Position numbers and translations under genes: made by a program
The notes under the pieces: model-generated
The model's database searches: none
Told to the model about the DNA's origin: nothing
The model's input: only the letters and a program-made list of their open reading frames with translations
Shown: positions 1 through 7,264 of the stretch, piece by piece
How positions within the stretch are numbered: the stretch's first letter is position 1
Layout: the number at the start of each line of letters is the position of its first letter
DNA from: Raineyella antarctica
GTDB lineage: Bacteria > Actinomycetota > Actinomycetes > Propionibacteriales > Propionibacteriaceae
Direction: 5' to 3'
Assembly: GCF_900092135.1 (NCBI RefSeq)
Contig: NZ_FMYF01000015.1
Coordinates: 1-64,000 of the forward strand
DNA: 64,000 nt

Positions 1-145
1 CCCAACCGACACCGGCCGCATCAGCAGCCTCCAGCACCGCCGTGACGCTCTTGCGCGACATCGCCTGCGATGCCGCGATCGCGCGCCCGGACAAGCCCTC
101 GGCGCGCAACTGCAACACCAGCTTCGCTCTGATCTTCCGTACCAT
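1..145 (-). CDS. istA: IS21-family transposase IstA, N-terminal fragment at window edge
   Basis: The first 48 codons of a transposase, reading off the left edge. The protein starts MVRKIRAKLVLQLRAEG and contains a helix-turn-helix (GLSGRAIAASQAMSRKSV), as in IstA proteins that recognise the multiple terminal repeats. The DDE catalytic core would lie outside the window. The ATG at 145 is preceded by a strong GGAAGGAG Shine-Dalgarno sequence nine bases upstream, which lies inside a perfect inverted repeat (155-193). This protein differs from the IstA at 3778-5046, so two different IS21-type elements are present. Confidence 0.75.
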   Translation of the reverse strand, partial: MVRKIRAKLVLQLRAEGLSGRAIAASQAMSRKSVTAVLEAADAAGVGW

Positions 146-154
146 GAACACCCA

Positions 155-193
155 CTCCTTCCGCCGCGCGCCCTATACACACGGCGGAAGGAG
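155..193 (-). promoter_or_regulatory. Perfect 12-bp inverted repeat enclosing the istA ribosome binding site
   Basis: CTCCTTCCGCCG (155-166) and CGGCGGAAGGAG (182-193) are exact reverse complements separated by 15 bases. Read as minus-strand RNA, the arm nearest the transposase ATG carries the Shine-Dalgarno sequence GGAAGGAG and the upstream arm carries a perfect anti-Shine-Dalgarno. A transcript starting outside the element would include both arms and fold so that the transposase ribosome site is hidden. A transcript starting inside the loop would lack the upstream arm and be translated. The folding is plain from the sequence; its regulatory use is inferred. Confidence 0.6.
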
Positions 194-281
194 CCTAAAC
201 AGGGTGGCCCCCAAGCACGCCACACCCGGCCCCCAAGCCCGCTACCGCCGAATCAGCCCGCCGGCCCCCGACCACACGACA

Positions 282-1276
282 GACGGACCCCAGTGAAGCG
301 AATATTCATTGACCACCTCGCGTATCACCAGCGTTGCGAACTTCGTGATGATCGGCCCCACGTCCCAGGCTGACACGGTGTCCGCATAGTCAGGGGGAAG
401 ACCGATCAGGTCCATGATCAGCTCGCCCAGCGTGCGGGTCTCGACCCAGGCGTCGCCGGCGAGCAGGCCGCGCACGGCAGGCTCCATGTGGTCGGCCCAC
501 ACCAGGCTCGGCCCCACCAGCAAGAGGTCATGGACCGCCGGTCCCTCCCGATCAGGATGGGTCAGCCAAGCGGCGCGGTGGGTCGCGATGATGGACTTAC
601 CTGTGCCGGCGAACCCCTGGACGGTGAGGGAGGTCGCCGGGTCAGCCGTGACCAGTTCGTACTGCTCGGGCTGGAGCGTCGAGAGCACAGGGCCGAGGGT
701 GTCCTGGCGTGGGGCCTGCATGACCTGCAGCAGATAGTCGGCTCGGTTCGCGTTGTTCTGCTCGGACTCTGCCAAGCGCACGGCCTCGAGCTCAGCGGCA
801 GATGGCATGGGGCGCTCGGCAGGATCCGGGCGATCGCCACCACTCTGGACCGATGAGCCGTTGGGGCGTACGAGTGCACGGCGCTTCTTGGGCCGGGGGA
901 AAGGCGCTGCGTTCTTGCGCATCACCCACTCGTCTGAATACCCGATGACGTAGTCCTGGTTGCTGTTGAAGCGACGGCGTACGCGGATGTACTGCCCGTT
1001 CCAGCGGCGGTCGCTGGTGAAGAAGGCCTGCGCTGCCGGCGCGGCCCAGCTGACAACTTCGACTCCCTCCCAGGTCGCCTGCTCCGGGCCGATGTAGAAC
1101 TCTGCGTCGTCGTCTGGCCCCGACTGGAGGAACGAGACACGGCCGGTCAGGGGGCCCCAGTTCCTCGGGCGCTTGCGGACTCCGTAGATCGGGTAGTCAG
1201 GCTTGTTCTCGACGTACTGGAGGTACTTTCGGTTGATGACGCGCTCGTAGGCGAGCTCATCGGAGGTGTTGCTCAT
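282..1276 (-). pseudogene. HelD/UvrD-like SF1 helicase, C-terminally truncated by IS21 element
   Basis: About 330 codons of a superfamily I helicase. The N-terminal part contains FYIGPEQATWEGVEVVSWAAP, which resembles the N-terminal region of HelD-type proteins, and a Walker A motif GFAGTGKS lies near residues 220-227. The frame runs into the IS21 end at about 281, so helicase motifs after the first P-loop region are missing; HelD relatives are usually around 700 residues. Its ATG overlaps the stop of the upstream SNF2 helicase (ATGA, 1273-1276), so the two were one operon. The product cannot be an active helicase unless the rest survives beyond the element. Assignment to the HelD branch rather than another UvrD-like group is moderately sure. 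Confidence 0.65.
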
Positions 1277-2908
1277 GCCGGGACCACCTGCAGCTGGCAG
1301 ATGGCCACTTGGTTCAGGTCGAGGCTCGAGGCCGCCCGGCTGTCGATCAGGCTGATCTCGTCGTTGTACCGTTGCTCCGCCTTGCGTGCCTTCCCTCGTA
1401 TGGCGGCATCCATGGTGTGGTTGCCGCTGATACGGTTCTGCGTCAACCGCTCGCGCGTCATCTCCACCTGCCGATCCCGCGTCCGTTGGGCCCGGATCCG
1501 GCGTTCTTCGGTGAGGGCCTCGTTGTCTGCTCGGCGCTTCTGCTCCTCGTGGATCCGTCGCTCGTCGAGCAGGGCGAATGCCTCCTTGACCCTGGACGCG
1601 AAATCCTCGTGGATGCGTCGCCGTGAATCCAGCAGTTCCCCATTCGCCAGCGCCGCGAACAGGGCTGCCTCCACACCCCCATGGACCTGTTCACCGCTGT
1701 CGAGGTCGACGGCCTGGACCCACAGCTCGCTCGTCGGGCGCAGTCCCTGCCATCCGGCCGACGCGATGGCCACCGCATAGAGACCGGGCTCGCATCCTCC
1801 CGCACAACGCACCTGGACATTGCCGAACCTGGTGATGCGATGCTCCTTGGCCGAGAAAGCGACGGCCCGGACGAGGGGATGGCTGCCGCTCAGCAGCCGC
1901 ATGTCGTGCTGGCGCGCCCGTTCAGCATCCAAGCTGAAGGTCAGCGAAGGAGCGGTCTCCAGCTCCCGTACGCGTCCGGGCACCTCGAGCAGTGAACGCC
2001 GCCACTCCACGACGGCTTCGTGCATCTCCTGGGTGAAGTCCACCCTGAACTCCTGGGCCCTCTGGTCGATGACCGTCGCGCCACCCCGTCCTGCCGCCCA
2101 CTCCGTCACGAGACCGGCGAGTTCGGCCTGCCCCAGATAGCGACCGCGCGCGACCCTCTGCTCGATGGCATCGATCCCGTAGTCGTCACCTGCCTGCAGG
2201 AAGGCCGCGGCATCGCTGACCTCGGCGTTGTCGGCCCGGTGCTGCTCGATGGCCATCAGCGACTGGTCGATCCGGCGCTGCCTTTCCTCCCCGGAGAGAG
2301 TGAATTCCAGGACGGTGTCGGAAGCCTTCTGGAACTCCTGCCCGAGGATCTCGTCGAGTTCACCGATCGCATGCTCGAAGACGTGGGTGCGATCCATGAG
2401 GCGCAGGAAGATGTCGGTCTCGATCGTCCCCGGGGTGACCAGATTGAGGATGTTGATCTTCTCCGACTTCTGGCCCAGACGGTCGATGCGGCCGATCCGC
2501 TGTTCGACCTCCATCGGGTTCCATGGCAGGTCGTAGTTGACCACTACCGAGCAGAACTCGAAGTCCAAGCCCTCACTGGCGACCTTCGTCGCAACGACGA
2601 TGTCGTATCTGCCCTCCCGGAACTCGGCGATGATGCGCTGTCGATCATCGGCCGCGACGCCGCCGTGCAGACTGGCGACGCGCAGCCCATCCGCCGCGAG
2701 CCGGTTGGTGAGGTAGTCGGCGGTGTTCCGGAAGAACGTGAAGACCAGGGCCTGATGCCCGTTGAACTCGGGCGTGCGCAGCCGTCGCAACAACGCGTCG
2801 TACTTCCGGTCGACCCGGAGGACAGCCTGGGCATCCGCCACCAACTGGTGTGGCGGGACAGCCTCTCCGAGGAATGATCCAGCAGTGGGGCGGGATGCCA
2901 GCTCCCAG
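1273..2908 (-). pseudogene. SNF2-family helicase, 3' part (interrupted by IS21 element)
   Basis: The second half of a SNF2/RapA-like ATPase whose first half is at 5118-6855. It holds the C-terminal RecA-like lobe: VFTFFRNTADYL, SLHGG, VATKVASEGLDF and the motif VI sequence QRIGRIDRLGQ, followed by about 330 residues without a recognised domain and rich in Arg/Glu. The frame is open up to the transposon junction. Joining it to the 5' part after removing 2909-5117 and one copy of CCCAG gives one uninterrupted frame of 1122 codons. Translation could start at an internal TTG (2844), giving 523 residues with only the second lobe, which would not hydrolyse ATP. The stop overlaps the HelD-like start. 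Confidence 0.85.
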
Positions 2909-2980
2909 TGTCAACGCCGGGCCAACTTTGACCCCTTTTTGCCGGTTGAACTTTGACCCCCCTGGGTCTGTTTTCGATGG

Positions 2981-3781
2981 CTAGTTGGTCGTCTGGGGTG
3001 CTGCTGGTGGTGGCCCGGTGCGGTGCGCACGGGTGCGGTAGGAGTCGCCGTCCAGGGCGATGACGTGGGCGTGGTGGACGAGGCGGTCGATGGTCGCGGC
3101 GGCCACGACGTCGTCGCCGAGGGTCTCCCCCCAGCGGGAGAACGCGAGGTTGGACGTCACGATCACCGACCCGGTCTCGTAGCGCGACGCGATGAGCTGG
3201 AAGAACAACGCGGCCGACGCGGCGTCGAACGGCAGGTAGCCGACCTCGTCGATCACGATCAGCCGGTAGCGGTTCAGGCGGCGCAGCTCGACCTCGAGGC
3301 GGCCGTGTTCGTGGGCGTCGGCGAGGCGGGTGATCCACCCGGTCGCGGAGTTGAACGCGACCGGGTAGGCGGCCTCGGCTGCTTTGATCGCCAGCGCGAT
3401 CGCCAGGTGTGTCTTGCCGATCCCGGGCGGGCCGAGCAGGACGACGTTCTCCTTGCGGGCCACGAAGGTGGTCGTGGCCAGGTGCGCGATGATGTCGCGC
3501 GGCGCGGTGGGCAGGTGTTCGAAGGTGAAGTCCTCCAAGGTCTTGATCTGGGGGAACCGGGCCGCGCTCAGGCGCATCCTGGTGCCGTTCGCGACCCGGG
3601 AGGCGACCTGGCGGCCCAGCACGGCGGCGAGGTACTCCTCGTGTGACCAGCCTTCGGCTCGGGCCTGGTCACCCAGGGCGCTGAACGTCGCGGCGATCAC
3701 CGGGGCCTTGAGCTCGCGGGCCAGGAAGGTGATCTCCCCGGCCACGTCCTTGCCCGCAAGTGCGCTCATCGGCGCGCTCAC
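2981..3781 (-). CDS. istB: IS21 transposition helper ATPase IstB
   Basis: A 266-residue AAA+ ATPase of the IstB/DnaC type that assists the IstA transposase in target capture. Visible motifs are Walker A GPPGIGKTH near residue 105, Walker B LIVIDEVGYLP near residue 165 and sensor 1 VIVTSNLAF. The start chosen is GTG at 3781, which overlaps the istA stop (GTGA); an ATG four codons later is an alternative. The length is normal for the family. The coupled, overlapping istA-istB arrangement is typical, and both genes look intact. Confidence 0.93.
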   Translation of the reverse strand: MSAPMSALAGKDVAGEITFLARELKAPVIAATFSALGDQARAEGWSHEEYLAAVLGRQVASRVANGTRMRLSAARFPQIKTLEDFTFEHLPTAPRDIIAHLATTTFVARKENVVLLGPPGIGKTHLAIALAIKAAEAAYPVAFNSATGWITRLADAHEHGRLEVELRRLNRYRLIVIDEVGYLPFDAASAALFFQLIASRYETGSVIVTSNLAFSRWGETLGDDVVAAATIDRLVHHAHVIALDGDSYRTRAHRTGPPPAAPQTTN

Positions 3782-5046
3782 CGCACGACCTTCAGGGTCG
3801 GCGCCGCCGGCGGGAAGGGTGGTGCGGCGGGCAGGTTGAAGACCTCGTCGTAGTGCGCCAGGGCCCGCTGACCGACCGCGGTCCCGGGGGCGGGGACCGG
3901 TCCGCGCATCGCGGCGGTGCGCGCCTGGAAGGCGGTGCGCAGCTGCGCGGCCATCGTGACGTGGTCGGGGTCGGTGATCGTTTGATGACTCGCCCAGGAC
4001 CGCACATGCGCGCCCACCTGGGTCCCTGCCCAGGTCACGACCACTTCCCCCAGGCCCGTATGGACGTCGACGAACCGGCCGATCATCCTCGGGTCGACCG
4101 AGTAGTCGTTGCCGTCGACCCGCACGTAGTAGTCCCGCGCCAACCGCACCCGGCTCGAGGCTCCCACGGTGGGCGCGACCGGCGGCAGACCACCCATCGC
4201 CGCGACGTCCGCCTCGATGAGCACCCCGGGGCGCTGCCCGGTCCGGCGCAGCATCCGGGCATTGGCCCGCGGCAACCACTCGGCCAGCTGGGCGTTGTAG
4301 TCACCCGGACCCGTGAACGAGCGCCCGGGCATGAACGACGTCTCGAAGAACCCGTTCGCCCGCTCGATGACACCCTTGGTCTCCGGGTCGCGCGGTGCGG
4401 CCTGGTAGATCCGGGTCCCGAGGGTGCCCGCGAACGAGCGCGCCGACATCGTCAACCGGTGATGCTGACCGATGCCGGACTCGTTGTCCCAGACCAGCAT
4501 CTTCGGGACCCCGCCCAGCCCGGCGAGCAGCTGCCACATCCCCGCGACCAGGTCCCCGGCCTGCCGCGAGGGCAACAGCAACGCCATGATGAACCCCGAA
4601 TACGCGGCCACCATCGTCAGCACCGGCGGGTCCGCGAACACCGTCGGGGCGACCGGGACCACCTTGCCCGGGAACCACAGATCACACTGCACGATCTCCC
4701 CCGCCACATACGTGGTGCGATCGGCCGGGTCGGGCGGGCTGAACAACGGCCGCAGCAACGCGACCCGCGCCCGCAACACCGACGACGAGGGCTCCCACCC
4801 GATCTTCTCTGCGATCACCGTGGCGGGCATTTCCGGGAACTCCTTGAGCAGCCTACGGATCGCCGGCTCGAACTCATCGACCCGCGAGCCCTGCGGGGCA
4901 CGGGAGTACTTCGGCGGGGTATCGGCGGCCAACGCCGAACGGACCGTGTTCCTGGCCAGCCCCAACCGCCGCGCGATCGCCTTGATCCCCATCTGCTCCG
5001 ACCGGTGCAACCGACGGATCTCTGCCCAATCCTCCACTTTGATCAC
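3778..5046 (-). CDS. istA: IS21 family transposase IstA
   Basis: A DDE transposase of about 422 residues. The N-terminus has a helix-turn-helix (IKAIARRLGLARNTVRSAL), followed by an rve-type integrase core with conserved blocks GEIVQCDLWFPG (first Asp), LVWDNESG (second Asp) and PRDPETKGVIERANGFFE (catalytic Glu), and a C-terminal extension with SRVRLARDYYVRVDGNDYSV. Relatives begin near VIKVEDWAEIRRLHR, so GTG at 5046 is preferred to the ATG ten codons upstream, which lies in the inner terminal repeat. The stop overlaps the istB start. Confidence 0.92.
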   Translation of the reverse strand: MIKVEDWAEIRRLHRSEQMGIKAIARRLGLARNTVRSALAADTPPKYSRAPQGSRVDEFEPAIRRLLKEFPEMPATVIAEKIGWEPSSSVLRARVALLRPLFSPPDPADRTTYVAGEIVQCDLWFPGKVVPVAPTVFADPPVLTMVAAYSGFIMALLLPSRQAGDLVAGMWQLLAGLGGVPKMLVWDNESGIGQHHRLTMSARSFAGTLGTRIYQAAPRDPETKGVIERANGFFETSFMPGRSFTGPGDYNAQLAEWLPRANARMLRRTGQRPGVLIEADVAAMGGLPPVAPTVGASSRVRLARDYYVRVDGNDYSVDPRMIGRFVDVHTGLGEVVVTWAGTQVGAHVRSWASHQTITDPDHVTMAAQLRTAFQARTAAMRGPVPAPGTAVGQRALAHYDEVFNLPAAPPFPPAAPTLKVVR

Positions 5047-5117
5047 TCCCTCACTCTGTCCGAGGGGGGTCAACATTCACTCGGCGCCACAGGGTCAGTG
5101 TTCACTCGGCATCGACA

Positions 5118-6855
5118 CCCAGTCGTCGTCGGCCACCTCGGGCTCGATGGCCGCGCGGCTGAGCACTGTCTTTGCTGTGGCTCGCAGACACGACCCTGCC
5201 AGTCGCAAGGGCATCTGCAAGGCGAATCCGGTCGGGATGTCGTTGTTTCGGGCCTCCTGGCGTACCCACTCCTTGTAGTCGTCGTAGAACCGGCGTTCCG
5301 CATCTGTCCAGTCGACCTCGATCGGCACGGCATGACGGACCGTGCGGTCCTGGCGCACCTCGGACTTCCGCGTGCGCGTCACCACAGCGGACAGGCCGTG
5401 GAGTTCGCTGCAGTAGCGACGCAGTCGCGGTACCTCTTCGACGGCGAGCGTGTCGGACGAGAGCAGCTCACTGAGGTCCTGGAATGCCGTTCGCTGGCGC
5501 AGTGCCGCTCCCAGGGGTGACGCAGCAATCTCGTTGAGCCACCGGCGCCGATCAGCGTTCGAGCTCGTGCGGTCGGACACGCTCCTCACAATGTTCTGCA
5601 AGGGCTCATGGTGCTCGATCCGTTCCTCGAGATCCCGCAGGTCCTTGACCTCGCCGGGCATGAGGAGCTGGATCAGCGACAGCAGGTCATGGTTGCCGAG
5701 GTTCAGCGGGGTGGCGGTGAGCAGCACGAGGGCGGGCGACCAGAGGCTTACATCCTCACCGGTGTCGTGCGCCGCGGTGCGGGGATTGCGGAGCTGGTGG
5801 GCCTCGTCGACGATGCACAGATCGGTCGTGAAGTCCGATTCGGTCAGTAGCGCACGAGCGTCGGTTGCCCTGGACAGCGTCTGCAGCGATGCCACGTACG
5901 CGTACTCCTTCGGCGGCTTGCCGTCGGCGACCTTCTCGGCCAGGCGGCGCAGTCCGGCCCCGTCCAATCGCTCCAGTTCGAAACCGAAACGTTGCCGCAT
6001 TTCCTGCTGCCACTTGACGACCAGCGCTGATGGGCAGATGACGAGGACGCGGTTGGCCTGGTTGCGGGCAGCCATCTCGGTCCACAGCAGCCCGGCTTCG
6101 ACCGTCTTGCCCAGACCGACCTCGTCGGCGATCAGCATGCGCTGGGCATAGGTGTTGAGGAACTTCAGCACCGGCCTGAATTGGTAGGGCAGGTACATGG
6201 ACTTGGTGGCCTTGTAGGAGAAGATGGCATCAGTCACGCCCAAACTAAGCTTGCTGTAGGTCAAGGTGGCACCGAATCCGCGGGCCGTCCCCGGTTCGGA
6301 GTCGAGTAGCGAGTGCAGATCAGTGGCATCGGCGGCAGGCTCCAGTGTGTCCTCGCTGACGGTGACGAACCTGCCCTCTGTCTTCACCCGATAGTTCCAG
6401 ACCGCGCGCCGAGGCTGCCCGGTCAGTGTGAGCGTGCGCTTCTCGACCGTGGCGTCACGCCCGCTGGCCCGATGCACGGTCAGGTCCCCCTTTCCGAACC
6501 TGGGAGCGTCGATAGGGAGGGCGTCCTCCCAGTAGGCGTCCAACCACTCCATCCCGAGCGGACCAAAGCTGTCGGGATCCGCATGTGCGAGGACGGACTC
6601 CTCGGAAGGTTCAGGCTCGGACCCCACCTCATCGGCCAGCACCATCGCATCGAGGCGGTCGTCGATGATCCGCCAGTAGATTCCGACGGGGAAGTCCGAC
6701 AGTTCGGGGCCTGCCTCGCGGAACCGGAACGGGGTCTGGGCACGGATGTCCTCGGCGCGTGGACCTACGAGCAACACGCGGTGGTACTCGGCGGTGCCGC
6801 GCACGCTGTCGAGACCCTCGACGTCGGGGTAATAGCCGATCCGATCCAGCGCCAT
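5118..6855 (-). pseudogene. SNF2-family helicase, 5' part (interrupted by IS21 element)
   Basis: The first 579 codons of a SNF2/RapA-like ATPase. An N-terminal region of about 230 residues without a recognised domain is followed by LIADEVGLGKT (Walker A, about 240-250), CIVDEAHQLRN (DEAH, about 347) and LLTATPLNL (motif III, about 380). ATG 6855 is preceded by AGGAGG eight bases upstream. Read into the element, the frame stops after eight extra residues at 5095, giving 586 residues with only the first RecA lobe. The intact gene would encode 1122 residues. It was the first gene of an operon with the HelD-like helicase. Such helicase pairs often occur in restriction or anti-phage loci, but no methylase or DISARM core gene is present here. 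Confidence 0.88.
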
Positions 6856-7264
6856 CCCTGTTCCTCCTCGAACTGTGTGCCTGCTGAGAGCCTAGAGGTA
6901 GCCACAGACAGGTCGCCTGCAGGTCACCCGACACAAGGCTTTCGACCCCAGAGTGCCGGGAGTCGGAGCGTCGCTGTCCCATGCCATCCATCTGACCGTG
7001 CCGAAGCGAGGTCCTGCGTCGCCCGGTTGGCTAGGTAATGTCATCCCTTCGGCCAGCGAGTCGGGTCTGCCGGTTCCGTGGCCCTGGCGCGCTGACGAGG
7101 TGGCCCTCGTGCAAGCCGACGCGTGGTGGTCGAGGAGGGAAGCAGCCACTTGGACAGCGAGCCTGACCGATAGGGGGATGCCAGATGTCATAGGCGTGCG
7201 ATTCGATGGGGCGATACGGTTCGGCACTCTTCCCCAGAGCCGAACGCACGAAATGGAGCTCACC
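6856..7264. other. Divergent intergenic region
   Basis: Between the minus-strand SNF2 helicase start and the plus-strand gene starting at 7265. A plus-strand frame stays open from 6953, but it lacks a ribosome site at its early starts and has no domain-like sequence before 7265, so the region is treated as non-coding. It must contain the promoters of both transcription units. No convincing -35/-10 pair, operator or terminator was identified. Confidence 0.5.

Larger units (their letters stand above)
1..281 (-). mobile_element. Partial IS21-family element, right terminus (first copy)
   Basis: The terminal part of an IS21-type element that continues beyond the left edge. It contains the 5' end of an istA-like transposase gene and, outside it, three related direct repeats with the core GGGGGCC (two are CTTGGGGGCC), like the multiple terminal repeats of IS21 elements. 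On the minus strand the outermost repeat begins TGTCGTG, so the likely end is base 281, giving the usual CA on the plus strand. The outer sequence runs straight into a HelD-like reading frame, which it interrupts. The far end and any target duplication are outside the window, so the boundary rests on repeat structure and loss of coding similarity. Confidence 0.7.
2909..5117 (-). mobile_element. Complete IS21-family insertion sequence with 5-bp target duplication
   Basis: A 2209-bp element encoding IstA and IstB. On the plus strand the left end starts TGTCAACGCCGGGCC and the right end finishes GGCATCGACA, so the termini are TG...CA. Related repeats ending in TTGACCCC occur twice at the left end (about 2909-2935 and 2940-2960) and twice, reversed, at the right end, as in IS21 elements. 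The flanks carry an exact direct repeat CCCAG at 2904-2908 and 5118-5122, within the short duplication length known for this family. It interrupts the SNF2 helicase gene. The intact genes and perfect duplication suggest a fairly recent insertion. Confidence 0.93.

Noticed and set aside
2906-5101. Alternative target duplication CAGTGT (2906-2911 and 5096-5101) for the IS21 element
   Set aside because: It also gives an in-frame join, but it cuts through the outer terminal repeat at the right end and leaves no TG...CA termini. CCCAG at 2904-2908 and 5118-5122 fits all criteria.
3760-5520. Long plus-strand open frame of 586 codons across the transposase genes
   Set aside because: It is antisense to clear IstA/IstB and helicase frames, is rich in Arg, Gly, Pro and His, and contains no domain; a high-GC shadow.
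282-6855. DISARM or BREX assignment for the two-helicase operon
   Set aside because: SNF2 helicases occur in those systems, but no DUF1998 protein, methyltransferase, PglZ or BrxL/Lon-like gene is in the window.
6953-7264. Upstream extension of the 722-aa protein (104 more codons)
   Set aside because: No ribosome site at the early starts and no conserved-looking sequence; the ATG at 7265 has GGAG at good spacing.
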